A stretch of DNA of 46,124 nucleotides from Sulfuriflexus sp032250955. Its GTDB lineage: Bacteria > Pseudomonadota > Gammaproteobacteria > AKS1. The translations under genes and the position numbers were made by a program. Shown one piece after another: positions 24,474-32,523 of this stretch (position 1 is the stretch's first letter; each line of letters begins with the position of its first letter). Location: contig NZ_JAVVES010000017.1 in NCBI RefSeq assembly GCF_032250955.1, forward strand, positions 1 through 46,124. The letters are read 5' to 3'. Under the pieces are notes generated by a model. The model had not been told where the DNA came from, did no database searches, and saw nothing but the letters and a program-made list of their open reading frames with translations.

Positions 24474-26101
24474 GTATCAAAAACAAGCTTATTACAATCT
24501 TCGTTTCATCGATTATTGTCTTTCTCATGGCGATGGTTATTGTCGTGCGCCATTATGAAGTGGCCTTTGCTGAGGCAGATGAAGTGAATAACAGCAGCGC
24601 CAGGGTTATGTCACTGGCCCTGCGTGCACAGGTAGAGTTCAAGACCCAGGTGCAGGAATGGAAGAATATCCTGTTGCGTGGTTATGATGATGCGTTGTAT
24701 GAAAAACACCTGGCGAGTTTTAATAAACAGGAGCAACGAACCCGTGAGCTGATTGACGAACTGCTTCTTGAGCTCATGGGTGATAATGAGTTGCACGAAA
24801 AGATTCTGGCTTTCTCGGCGGCGCATGAGGAGATGGGGCAGCGCTATCGAACTGCTTTGCCGGTATATAAACTGGCAGAGCATAAACCGCATATCACCAC
24901 GGATAAATACGTGCGCGGCATGGACCGCGAGCCGGTACGGATTCTTGGCGAGATTGTTGCTACCGTCTGGGCAGAGCGTGATGCCGCACTGGCGCAAATA
25001 CACAGTGATATGGCAGCGAAACGTCTTGACATGATGGTGTTGCTTGGCGTGGTGATCCTGGTACTTGCAGTGATATTTTTATGGTTGATCGGTCGCGTTG
25101 TATTCAATCCATTAAACCGGGTTGTGACGCGGATCGCCGCTGTCACGGAGGACGTGCGTAATCACCAGGGGGACCTCGCTTACCGGCTGCCCATAAAATC
25201 AAAGGATGAACTGGCGGCCCTGTCAAATAGTTTTAATGTTTTTATGTCTGCACTGCAGGTGTTAGTTGATAGGATAAAATCGTCAACAACAGAACTGAAC
25301 ACTTCCTCTTCCGGCCTGATGCGTGCGGCTGAAGAAACCCATAAAGATATGCAGGAACAGCAGCAGGGAATTGAAAATGTATCCTTGTCCCTGTCACAGA
25401 TGTCTGAGGCGGTCCGGGAGGTGGCCGGCAATGCCCAGCAGGCCTCGGACGCCACTGGCGATGCAGCAGCCCAGGCCAGTGCCGGGCGCATCGTGGTGCA
25501 GCAAGTGGTCGATACAATGGAACATCTGTCGAAAGAAGTTGAACAGGCCGGCGAAGTGATCCGGCTTGTCAATGGCCAGGCACAGGGTGTTAACAAGATA
25601 CTGGAAACCATCAACGGCATTGCCGAACAAACTAACTTGCTGGCACTGAATGCTGCCATCGAAGCGGCCCGGGCAGGTGAACAGGGCCGGGGCTTTGCCG
25701 TGGTGGCCGACGAGGTCCGGGTGCTGGCAGGCCACACCGAGACCTCGACGCGCGAAATACAGGACATCATCCAGACGCTTCAGCGCGGGGCAAGCAAGGC
25801 TGTCGAGGTCATGGTCAACGGGCGTGAGGCATCTGTTGCCTGCATGACCCATGCGCACGAGGCGAATCGTGTTCTCAATGGTATCGACGAAGCATTAACT
25901 ATGATCAACCAGACCAACCAGTGTATTGCCAGTGCGGTTGAGCAACAGACTGCGGTAAGCGAGGAAATTGTCGGCAGTATCGAGAATATCTCGGATCTGT
26001 CCGTCCAGACCGCATCGGATTCGCGGCAGGTGATGTTCCTGTCACAACAGGCGGCGGTACAGAGTGATGCCCTGCAGAGAGTCGTGAACGCCTTCAAATA
26101 A
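24470..26101 (+). CDS. Methyl-accepting chemotaxis protein
   Basis: 543 residues. TM1 lies at about residues 8-27, a periplasmic helical ligand domain at about 30-185 and TM2 at about 187-210. HAMP follows (NPLNRVVTRIAAVTEDVRNH onward), then the cytoplasmic signalling region, with the hairpin tip EQTNLLALNAAIEAARAGEQGRGFAVVADEVRVLA. It signals through CheW/CheV and CheA to the flagellar motor or a similar output. The ligand cannot be read from sequence. It is translationally coupled (ATGA) to the EAL-CBS-GGDEF gene and so under the same Pho box. It may therefore direct taxis under phosphate limitation; this is inference. Confidence 0.95.
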   Translation: MSIKNKLITIFVSSIIVFLMAMVIVVRHYEVAFAEADEVNNSSARVMSLALRAQVEFKTQVQEWKNILLRGYDDALYEKHLASFNKQEQRTRELIDELLLELMGDNELHEKILAFSAAHEEMGQRYRTALPVYKLAEHKPHITTDKYVRGMDREPVRILGEIVATVWAERDAALAQIHSDMAAKRLDMMVLLGVVILVLAVIFLWLIGRVVFNPLNRVVTRIAAVTEDVRNHQGDLAYRLPIKSKDELAALSNSFNVFMSALQVLVDRIKSSTTELNTSSSGLMRAAEETHKDMQEQQQGIENVSLSLSQMSEAVREVAGNAQQASDATGDAAAQASAGRIVVQQVVDTMEHLSKEVEQAGEVIRLVNGQAQGVNKILETINGIAEQTNLLALNAAIEAARAGEQGRGFAVVADEVRVLAGHTETSTREIQDIIQTLQRGASKAVEVMVNGREASVACMTHAHEANRVLNGIDEALTMINQTNQCIASAVEQQTAVSEEIVGSIENISDLSVQTASDSRQVMFLSQQAAVQSDALQRVVNAFK

Positions 26102-26125
26102 CGACTGCGAGGGGAGCTATAGTAA

Positions 26126-26341
26126 TGCCTGGCCATAACGGGCAATGAGATAAAAGAGCTGTTGCCGCTGGTAAGCAGTGCTTGCCAGCAAGTGCAGCGG
26201 CTAGCGACGCAGAAACTGACCGCCTTTCAATAGCGTATTGCCGACCTGACGGCGATGGCAGAGACACTACTTATTGACACCTGTCGTGACGGGCAGCAAC
26301 CGGCTGTCTGCCCCATTATTAACTTGCTGACAAAAGCATAA
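26126..26341 (+). pseudogene. Remnant of a MerR-family metal-type regulator
   Basis: Reading 26126-26341 in one frame gives NEIKELLPLVSSACQQVQRL, ATQKLTAFQ, an in-frame TAG at 26231-26233, then RIADLTAMAETLLIDTCRDG and AVCPIINLL before the final TAA. This is the C-terminal dimerisation helix and Cys-containing metal loop of ZntR/MerR-like regulators: the family ends with a helix 'VEARIAELQ', then Cys and a C-P-I motif. The N-terminal helix-turn-helix part is missing, so the gene is dead. It lies in the 273-base gap between the chemoreceptor and the thioredoxin-like gene. Confidence 0.7.
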
Positions 26342-26374
26342 GACTTGCCGTGTTCCGTTAGGAAGCGGGTAATG

Positions 26375-26719
26375 CTATAGATTGAGCTGCTGTTCAATAA
26401 AGGCCTCAATCTCAGCCTGTGGCTTGAAGCCGCTGAAACGGCCGCGTTCCTCACCGGCCTGGAACAGGATGACGGTGGGAAAGCCACGCAGGCCATAGCG
26501 ACCGGCGAGGTGCATATTGTCATCCACCTCGACCTTGGCCAGCTGTAGGGTGGAATCGGTTTCGGTAATGATCTTTTCCAGTACCGGCGTCAGGGCGCGA
26601 CAGGGTGGACACCAGTCGGCCCAGAAATCCACCATGATGGCCTGCTGCAGTGAGGCGGCGATGACCAGCTCATCGAAATTGCCCTCGGTGACGTCAAAGA
26701 TGTTCGAATTATCAGACAT
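26375..26719 (-). CDS. Thioredoxin-domain protein (WCPPC)
   Basis: 114 residues from the ATG at 26719. A longer frame to 26791 exists, but a sigma-70 promoter at 26751-26779 lies inside it and supports the shorter start. The thioredoxin fold shows MVDFWADWCPPCRALTPVLEKI with the redox pair C37 and C40, the cis-Pro loop RGFPTVILF, and a C-terminal helix. The active site is CPPC rather than the CGPC of TrxA, which suggests a different redox potential or partner. It is cytoplasmic, with no signal peptide. It may be a stress-related thiol reductase. Confidence 0.9.
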   Translation of the reverse strand: MSDNSNIFDVTEGNFDELVIAASLQQAIMVDFWADWCPPCRALTPVLEKIITETDSTLQLAKVEVDDNMHLAGRYGLRGFPTVILFQAGEERGRFSGFKPQAEIEAFIEQQLNL

Positions 26720-26750
26720 GGAAGCGATTTCATCTGTTACAAAGTGGCGC

Positions 26751-26779
26751 ATTCTCGCCTGCCTCACCCTCCCTGACAA
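26751..26779 (-). promoter_or_regulatory. Sigma-70 promoter of the thioredoxin-like gene
   Basis: On the minus strand: TTGTCA, 17 bases, GAGAAT. The inferred transcript start is near 26744, giving a leader of about 25 bases before the ATG at 26719. Confidence 0.5.
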
Positions 26780-26901
26780 GCCGGAATGCATAACCCGGGC
26801 GAATAATCCGCTTTTGTTGGAGAATTATGCCGGATAACAAGCAGCTACAACCGCTAGCGGGCCGCGACGAAGTCGCTTGCAGAGGGCGAGGGAGATTTTT
26901 T

Positions 26902-26930
26902 TTGCCAGCGCCGGCCAGGCCGCCTAGAAT
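26902..26930 (+). promoter_or_regulatory. Sigma-70 promoter of the small gene at 26997
   Basis: TTGCCA, 17 bases, TAGAAT: five of six consensus bases in each hexamer relative to TTGACA/TATAAT. The inferred start is near 26937, 60 bases before the ATG. This supports the small ORF as an expressed gene. Confidence 0.6.
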
Positions 26931-26996
26931 TGAGTTTGCTAACGCCCGCAACCAACGGACTCGCCAAACACCCCCGTGGTGACGAGGACAATGACG

Positions 26997-27227
26997 ATGC
27001 TAGATCTGCAACAGCCCCGACCCGGCTACTGGTACATCAATCGCACCGGCAAGCTGATGAAAGTCAAAATGCTCATGTATGGCCGTGATGACATCGAATG
27101 GGTGCTGATTCAGTACGTTGAAGGCACAACCCATACCATCAGCCTCGGTGACTGGCAGTGTCTCGACCTTGTGGTGCCCCGATACGAGCAAGGCCATGTC
27201 ATACTTGATAGCGACAATGCATTTTAG
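26997..27227 (+). CDS. Small conserved-looking protein, unknown function
   Basis: 76 residues from the ATG at 26997, which has GAGGA eight bases upstream; ATG at 26991 and GTG at 26976 are in frame but worse placed. The sequence is rich in beta-type residues: GYWYINRTGKLMKVKMLMYG, DDIEWVLIQYVEGTTHTISLGDW, LDLVVPRY. It looks like a small all-beta fold without signal peptide or membrane segment. A good sigma-70 promoter lies at 26902-26930. I do not recognise the family. A 56-residue ORF follows 29 bases later on the same strand. Confidence 0.65.
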   Translation: MLDLQQPRPGYWYINRTGKLMKVKMLMYGRDDIEWVLIQYVEGTTHTISLGDWQCLDLVVPRYEQGHVILDSDNAF

Positions 27228-27256
27228 GGCCTTTTTCGCCGACCCTGCGTTTTATC

Positions 27257-27427
27257 ATGTCGGTTACTGAGCTGGATGAGCGGATTCGCCGCTTGCGGGC
27301 GGAAACCACCGGCCTCCCCGGCGCGGTGCTCAAAGAGGTCGAACCGCGGATCTATGCCCGCAAGCTCGCAGAACTCAGTGCCGCCATGCGCGAGCATTAT
27401 CAAACCTTTTACGGTGATCGGTTGTAG
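27257..27427 (+). CDS. Small helical protein, unknown function
   Basis: 56 residues: MSVTELDERIRRLRAETTGL, then VLKEVEPRIYARKLAELSAA and MREHYQTFYGDRL. It has two amphipathic helices with charged faces, likely cytoplasmic. The ORF uses an ATG, has codon use like its neighbours, and starts 29 bases after the preceding small gene, so co-transcription is likely. The ribosome binding site is weak. The 3' end lies 36 bases before the phoB Pho box. No family was recognised; the call rests on frame, codon pattern and location. Confidence 0.5.
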   Translation: MSVTELDERIRRLRAETTGLPGAVLKEVEPRIYARKLAELSAAMREHYQTFYGDRL

Positions 27428-27463
27428 ATGCCCTGAACGCAGATTGTGACACTATCTTCCCCA

Positions 27464-27481
27464 CTGTCACATAATTGTCAT
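27464..27481 (+). promoter_or_regulatory. Pho box of phoB
   Basis: CTGTCACATAATTGTCAT: two CTGTCAT-type 7-mers at 11-base spacing, matching the PhoB consensus. TAGAAT at 27492-27497 begins 10 bases after the box, the usual distance of the -10 in Pho promoters. phoB is therefore auto-regulated. Confidence 0.88.
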
Positions 27482-27544
27482 ATCCCGGACATAGAATCGC
27501 TCCCAGGTAATCATTAGTCACCTTGTAGACAGGTGGGCACAAAT

Positions 27545-28237
27545 ATGGCTAAACCGCACATATTGCTTATTGAAGATGAAGCGCCGATTCGCGAAATGCT
27601 GCGACTTGCCCTGGGCAAGTTCGGCTACTCGGTGACAGAGGCTGCTGATGCGCGCGAGGCTCGGACGGCGATCAACACACAGCTGCCGGACCTGATGCTG
27701 GTGGACTGGATGTTACCGGGCGAGAGCGGCGTTGAACTTGTGCGCCAGCTCAAGCGCGAGGAACTGACCAAGGATATCCCTGCCATCATGGTCACCGCGC
27801 GTATCGAGGAAGATGATCGTGTCAAGGGGCTGGAAGTGGGCGCCGATGACTATGTCTGCAAACCCTTCTCGCCAAAAGAACTGAATGCGCGCATCAAGGC
27901 AGTATTACGCCGCGTCCGGCCACAGCTGGCGGATGAGCCGGTCGAAATCGAAGGTCTGCGTATCGAACCGGACAGTCACCGGGTCTTTGCCAATGGTGAG
28001 TCGCTGGAGATCGGCCCGACCGAGTTTCGCATCCTGCATTTTTTCATGACCCACCCCGAACGTGTTTACAGTCGCACCCAGATCCTTGACCTGGTCTGGG
28101 GAAGTAATGTCTATATTGAAGAGCGTACCGTGGATGTGCATATTCGTCGCCTGCGCAAGGTGCTGACACCGAGTGGTCATGAACATCTGGTGCAAACCGT
28201 GCGCGGTGCCGGTTACCGCTTCTCGGCGCGGAGCTGA
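27545..28237 (+). CDS. phoB: Phosphate regulon response regulator PhoB
   Basis: 230 residues from the ATG at 27545 (E. coli PhoB has 229); a GTG 12 bases earlier is in frame. The receiver domain (1-120) has LLIEDEAPI, the phospho-Asp in LMLVDWMLPGESG, and K in VCKPFSPKEL. The winged-helix DNA-binding domain (135-230) has LRIEPDSHRVFANGE, GPTEFRILHFFMTHPERVYSR and VDVHIRRLRKVL. It binds Pho boxes when phosphorylated by PhoR. A Pho box with a well-placed -10 precedes it. phoR follows with a 2-base gap. Confidence 0.97.
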   Translation: MAKPHILLIEDEAPIREMLRLALGKFGYSVTEAADAREARTAINTQLPDLMLVDWMLPGESGVELVRQLKREELTKDIPAIMVTARIEEDDRVKGLEVGADDYVCKPFSPKELNARIKAVLRRVRPQLADEPVEIEGLRIEPDSHRVFANGESLEIGPTEFRILHFFMTHPERVYSRTQILDLVWGSNVYIEERTVDVHIRRLRKVLTPSGHEHLVQTVRGAGYRFSARS

Positions 28238-28239
28238 TA

Positions 28240-29550
28240 GTGAAGCGCGGCTGGAGCGATGAACTTTGGCGAATCACATTTATGGTGGCGGCGGTATTGC
28301 TGCTCACGGCAATATTCGGGGAGTTCTTTACCTGGGCCGCCCTGGCCGGCATCGGCTACCTGACATGGCACCTGCATAACCTGCTGAAACTGGTTGACTG
28401 GATCAATCTGCGTCTCGGCGGTGAACCGCCTGAGAGCAGCGGCATCTGGGAAGAGGTGTTTCTGCAATTATTCCGTTTTCGTCAGCGTAACAGGCGGCGC
28501 CACAAACGGCTGGTTTCACGCCTGAGTCGTTTTCAGGAGGCCGCGCAGGCCCTGCCGGATGCCATTATTGTCATGAATAACCAGGGCACCATTGAATGGT
28601 GCAATAACGCCGCGACCCGTATGCTGGGCGTGCATACCACCAACGACCTTGGCCAGCGAATCCTGAACCTGGTCAGGACACCGGCACTGGTCAGCTATAT
28701 CAGGCAGGCCGAGTTTGCCCAGCCGCTAAATATCCCTTCGCCGGTGAATGAAGGGATGAGCCTGTCGATTCGTATTGTTCCTTATGGCGCAGTACAACGC
28801 CTGCTTATTGCCCGCGACATCACCCGCATGCAGCGCCTCGAAGAGATGCGCCGTGACTTTGTTGCCAATGTCTCACATGAAATGCGTACGCCGCTGACAG
28901 TGATCTGTGGCTATCTGGAATTGTTCGCCGAGGCGGATAACCGTGACAGTGATGAGTTCGATGACGTGATTGTACGTATGGGCGAACAGGCCTCACGTCT
29001 GCAAAGTATTATTGGTGATTTGTTATTATTATCGCGTCTCGAGGCCGATACATACCGCACCACGAATGAGCCGGTCAATATCCCGCAGCTGTTAAGGGTG
29101 CTGGTTGAGGAGGCGCGCAGTCTGAGTGGTTATAAAAACCATGAAATCAGCCTGGAGTGCGACGACCGGTTGCTCATCAAGGGAAACGAACAGGAACTGC
29201 GCAGTGCCTTTTCCAACCTGGTCTTCAACGCCGTGAATTACACCCCGGCAGATGGCCAGATTGGCCTGTCCTGGTACCAGGATGAGGTGGGTGCTCATTT
29301 CGCGGTGCGCGATACCGGTATTGGCATTCCGGCCCAGCATATCGAGCGTCTCACTGAGCGTTTTTACCGTGTTGATGTCGGCCGTTCACGGCACAGTGGC
29401 GGTACCGGTCTGGGCCTTGCCATTGTCAAGCATGTACTGCAACGCCATCGGGCGCATTTGCATATAGAGAGTCAGGCAGGTCAGGGAAGCCTGTTCCGTT
29501 GCGATTTCCCGCTGGAGTTGCTTATGACAGATACGGAAAAACTTTCATAA
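28240..29550 (+). CDS. phoR: Phosphate regulon sensor kinase PhoR
   Basis: 436 residues, GTG start. Two hydrophobic N-terminal segments (about 12-45) and no large periplasmic domain, as expected for PhoR. A charged linker is followed by a PAS domain (about 100-200, QALPDAIIVMNNQGTIEWCNNAA), the DHp domain with FVANVSHEMRTPLTVICGYLE (phospho-His) and the ATPase domain with DTGIGIPAQHI and GGTGLGLAIV. It acts with PhoB and responds to the Pst/PhoU complex. The pstS Pho box begins three bases after its stop codon, so phoR and pstS are separate units or partly read through. Confidence 0.96.
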   Translation: MKRGWSDELWRITFMVAAVLLLTAIFGEFFTWAALAGIGYLTWHLHNLLKLVDWINLRLGGEPPESSGIWEEVFLQLFRFRQRNRRRHKRLVSRLSRFQEAAQALPDAIIVMNNQGTIEWCNNAATRMLGVHTTNDLGQRILNLVRTPALVSYIRQAEFAQPLNIPSPVNEGMSLSIRIVPYGAVQRLLIARDITRMQRLEEMRRDFVANVSHEMRTPLTVICGYLELFAEADNRDSDEFDDVIVRMGEQASRLQSIIGDLLLLSRLEADTYRTTNEPVNIPQLLRVLVEEARSLSGYKNHEISLECDDRLLIKGNEQELRSAFSNLVFNAVNYTPADGQIGLSWYQDEVGAHFAVRDTGIGIPAQHIERLTERFYRVDVGRSRHSGGTGLGLAIVKHVLQRHRAHLHIESQAGQGSLFRCDFPLELLMTDTEKLS

Positions 29551-29552
29551 AA

Positions 29553-29596
29553 CTGTCATATATCTATCACTGGCTTGTCATACAGATTTATCAGAC
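29553..29596 (+). promoter_or_regulatory. Extended Pho box of pstS (four 11-bp units)
   Basis: Four in-phase units: CTGTCATATAT, CTATCACTGGC, TTGTCATACAG, ATTTATCAGAC. The first 18 bases match the PhoB consensus at nearly all positions. TAAAAC at 29607-29612 follows the tandem box at the usual distance and may be the -10. It begins directly after the phoR stop codon. Confidence 0.9.
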
Positions 29597-29656
29597 TAGC
29601 CAGCAGTAAAACAGTAAAGCAATCACTAAAATATTCTTGTTCAAGGAGTAAGCGAA

Positions 29657-30631
29657 ATGAAGAAAACCTTAATTGCCCTGGTTAGCCTGTGCAGTGTGCC
29701 ATTTATGGCCGCTGGTACGGCGCAGGCTGAATCCAGGCTTGATGCGTCATTGCCTACCTATGAGCGCACCAGCGGAGTATCTGGCAATCTGTTGAGTGTT
29801 GGTTCTGACACCCTTGCCAACCTCATGACCCTGTGGGCTGAAGAGTTCAAGCGTGTTTATCCTAATGTCAATATACAGATCCAGGCGGCAGGTTCTTCGA
29901 CTGCGCCTCCGGCCTTGACCGAAGGCACCTCTAATCTGGGACCGATGAGCCGCAAGATGAAGAGCAAGGAACTGGAGGCCTTTGAGAAAAAGCACGGTTA
30001 CAAGCCGACTCCGATTCGTGTTGCGATTGATGCACTGGCTGTCTACGTTCACAAGGATAACCCGATTAAAGGCATGACTATCCCGCAGGTGGACGCTGTA
30101 TTCTCATCTACCCGCAAGTGCGGCTATGACAAAGACGCCAACCGCTGGGGTGACCTGGGTCTGACAGGTGCATGGGTTGGCCGCGACATCCAGATCTTTG
30201 GCCGCAATTCGGTCTCTGGTACTTATGGTTACTTCAAAAAGAAGGCTCTCTGCAAGGGTGACTACAAGTCCAATGTCAACGAACAGCCTGGTTCTGCCTC
30301 AGTCGTGCAGTCAGTCACTGCTTCCATTAATGGTATCGGCTACTCAGGCATCGGTTACAAGACATCAGGTGTGAAGGCAGTGCCGCTGACGAAGAAACCC
30401 GGCAAGCCGTTCATCGCCGCGACCGCTGATAACGCTGCTGATGGTACTTACCCCTTGTCACGTTACCTGTACGTGTACGTGAACAAGCACCCGAACAAGC
30501 CACTGGCGCCACTCGAGCGTGAATTCGTGAAGATGGTTCTCTCCAGGGCCGGTCAGCAGGTTGTTATCAAGGACGGCTACATTCCACTCTCAAGCAAAAT
30601 TGTGGAAAAGGAACTGGCTAACCTGAAGTAA
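29657..30631 (+). CDS. pstS: Phosphate ABC transporter substrate-binding protein PstS
   Basis: 324 residues. The signal peptide (MKKTLIALVSLCSVPFMAAG, cleavage near AQAES) exports it to the periplasm. The mature part has SVGSDTLANLMTLWAEEFK, IQAAGSSTAPPALTEGTSNLG (phosphate-binding Ser/Thr/Gly loop) and FGRNSVSGTYGYFKKKALC, the second binding loop. It resembles the Pseudomonas-type PstS. An AAGGAG ribosome binding site precedes the ATG. It lies behind a four-unit Pho box and ends with a strong terminator at 30650-30679, so it is transcribed alone, with the permease genes 1.9 kb downstream. Confidence 0.95.
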   Translation: MKKTLIALVSLCSVPFMAAGTAQAESRLDASLPTYERTSGVSGNLLSVGSDTLANLMTLWAEEFKRVYPNVNIQIQAAGSSTAPPALTEGTSNLGPMSRKMKSKELEAFEKKHGYKPTPIRVAIDALAVYVHKDNPIKGMTIPQVDAVFSSTRKCGYDKDANRWGDLGLTGAWVGRDIQIFGRNSVSGTYGYFKKKALCKGDYKSNVNEQPGSASVVQSVTASINGIGYSGIGYKTSGVKAVPLTKKPGKPFIAATADNAADGTYPLSRYLYVYVNKHPNKPLAPLEREFVKMVLSRAGQQVVIKDGYIPLSSKIVEKELANLK

Positions 30632-30649
30632 GCCATTTCAGTTGAAACA

Positions 30650-30679
30650 AAAAAGCCCCGCTCCGGCGGGGCTTTTTTT
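30650..30679 (+). terminator. Intrinsic terminator of pstS
   Basis: AAAAAGCCCCGC, loop TCCG, GCGGGGC then seven T. A strong stem with U-run 18 bases after the pstS stop codon. Confidence 0.95.
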
Positions 30680-30821
30680 GGATAAGAACTACGCGATTGA
30701 AACGGCATGTTTGTAAAACTAACGGACTTTTTCTCTATTGCGTAGTCAAGCCCTGTCGTTGTCAATGACGACATTGGTCTTCTAACTTGCGTCAACTACC
30801 AGAGGCCTGAGCCACGATGTG

Positions 30822-30940
<119 letters not shown>

Positions 30941-30951
30941 ATCCATTCTCC

Positions 30952-30969
30952 CTGTCACGTAATCGTCGC
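30952..30969 (+). promoter_or_regulatory. Possible Pho box before the porin gene
   Basis: CTGTCACGTAATCGTCGC: the first 7-mer matches the Pho consensus, the second only at four of seven positions. TAAAAG at 30980-30985 lies 10 bases after it, as a Pho-type -10 would. A second weak candidate is 30996-31013 (second half ATGTCAT). Regulation by PhoB is plausible given the location but not proven. Confidence 0.35.
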
Positions 30970-31098
30970 TTGTCTGCAATAAAAGCTTAACCGCACTTTA
31001 ACAGTCATGTCATAACGAAAGCAGAAAATACCTCGCACAACAAAGTAATCACGTACTTGAATATTCAAACTAATTACCTGACCAGGAGTTGAAACACC

Positions 31099-32169
31099 AT
31101 GAAGAAGAAAATCATCAGCGCGGTTGTCTGTGCCGCGGTAGTGCTGCCAGGGGTGGCGAATGCTTACGAAATTATCGGCAAGAAACTGGAAATCTATGGT
31201 AAGGCGCATGTCTCGGTTGATGCCAGTGACAACGATCGCGCCAGGCCGAATGATCAAAGTGACACCAGCATTTCCAGTAACTCGACTCGCCTCGGTTTCA
31301 AGGGCAAGCATGAGATTAATGACAATCTTGCGCTGCTTTACAAAATCGAACAGGAAATCAAATTTGACGAGGGTTCCGGTACGTTCGCCACACGTAACGC
31401 CTATGTAGGCATGAAGGGCGCTTTTGGTACTGTCCTCGCCGGCCAGCATGACACGCCGTTCAAGGATGTGGGTGGCAAGTGGGGCATGTTTGGTGACACC
31501 ATCGCCGACCGTCGTGCCATTCTTGGTGCCAGTGCAACAAATGGTAACAAGGTAAACCAGCGTGGCAAGAACTCACTGCTTTACATCAGTAACTTTGGCG
31601 GCCCGGTTGAGTTGCGCGCCATGTATTCCACTGATGCCAAAGACAGTGCATCTGGTGGCATCGACAACAACGACAATGACATGTTCAGCACCAGTGTTGT
31701 CTACAAGACCAAAAAACTACGGATTGGCGCCGGCTACGAGGATTGGGAAAATCTGGATGGCAAATATGGCCAGGTTGATGGCTGGCGCGTTGCCGGCACC
31801 TATGACTTTGGCAAGTTCAAGACCGGCCTGATCTACGAAACTCTGGACAGCAAAGTCTCGCCGCAGTTTGATCGCAACGTCTGGGGCGTGAACGGTGCCT
31901 TCAAGGTTGCCAAGGGTGTCAGTCTCAAGGCACAGTACCTCGTTGCTGATGATTATGAAGGAGTCAAGAACTCAGGTGCCAACATGGCCAGCATCGGTAT
32001 CTTCAACAAGTTGGACAAACAAACCACCATCTATGCCGCCTACACTCGCACCGACAATGACGCCAATGCCAGGTTCCAGGGCGTTGACGGTGGCCATGGT
32101 GATGAGGTCAAGACAGACCTTGGCAAGACCCCCAACGCCTTGTCTGCAGGTCTGGTCTTCAAGTTCTAA
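31099..32169 (+). CDS. Outer-membrane porin (Gram-negative porin family)
   Basis: 356 residues. The signal peptide ends near GVANAYE. The mature N-terminus KKLEIYGKAHVSVDAS, STRLGFKGKHEINDNLALLYKIEQ, NAYVGMKGAFGTVLAGQHDTPFKD and a final ALSAGLVFKF with C-terminal Phe are typical of general porins of the 16-strand type. Many Gly/aromatic-girdle strands alternate with Asp/Asn-rich loops. It lies between pstS and pstC, so it may be a phosphate- or anion-permeable pore, comparable in context (not clearly in sequence) to OprP/OprO. A heptamer array precedes its promoter region and an intrinsic terminator follows at 32276-32299. Confidence 0.9.
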   Translation: MKKKIISAVVCAAVVLPGVANAYEIIGKKLEIYGKAHVSVDASDNDRARPNDQSDTSISSNSTRLGFKGKHEINDNLALLYKIEQEIKFDEGSGTFATRNAYVGMKGAFGTVLAGQHDTPFKDVGGKWGMFGDTIADRRAILGASATNGNKVNQRGKNSLLYISNFGGPVELRAMYSTDAKDSASGGIDNNDNDMFSTSVVYKTKKLRIGAGYEDWENLDGKYGQVDGWRVAGTYDFGKFKTGLIYETLDSKVSPQFDRNVWGVNGAFKVAKGVSLKAQYLVADDYEGVKNSGANMASIGIFNKLDKQTTIYAAYTRTDNDANARFQGVDGGHGDEVKTDLGKTPNALSAGLVFKF

Positions 32170-32275
32170 AAGGACGGAACGACGACAGGGATGTCATTGC
32201 GCCTGATTTATTCTCAATCGACAGTAAAATAACGGGAAAGAGTCAGCAGCAGGAAGCTCGCAAGCAGTAATCTGG

Positions 32276-32299
32276 CCCCGCCACTGGCGGGGATTTTTT
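32276..32299 (+). terminator. Intrinsic terminator of the porin gene
   Basis: CCCCGCC, loop ACT, GGCGGGG, then A and six T. It lies about 107 bases after the porin stop codon. The remaining gap to pstC (32300-32523) contains the pstC Pho box and no gene I can support. Confidence 0.9.
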
Positions 32300-32483
32300 A
32301 CGGGACGCAGATGGTGCAAGGGGTGAGGCCCGGATACCTCTGTATTTGTGGTCTGTCGCCGAGTATAGGGGGGTCAATCTATACAGGCTTGTCTGCTTTG
32401 ATGGCATATTCGCCTGTTTTCGAACTGCGGGCTGGCGCCAGCACCGTGAAATTTTTGTGACAGGCCCCGTATTAATGGTGTTT

Positions 32484-32501
32484 TTGTCATATTCCTGTCA
32501 C
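32484..32501 (+). promoter_or_regulatory. Pho box of the pstCAB-phoU operon
   Basis: TTGTCATATTCCTGTCAC, two good PhoB 7-mers at 11-base spacing. It ends only 22 bases before the pstC ATG at 32524. A -10-like GGATAC region lies at 32509-32514, so the transcript would start almost at the ATG. Confidence 0.85.
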
Positions 32502-32523
32502 ATAAGCGGGATACCCTTGCCGC

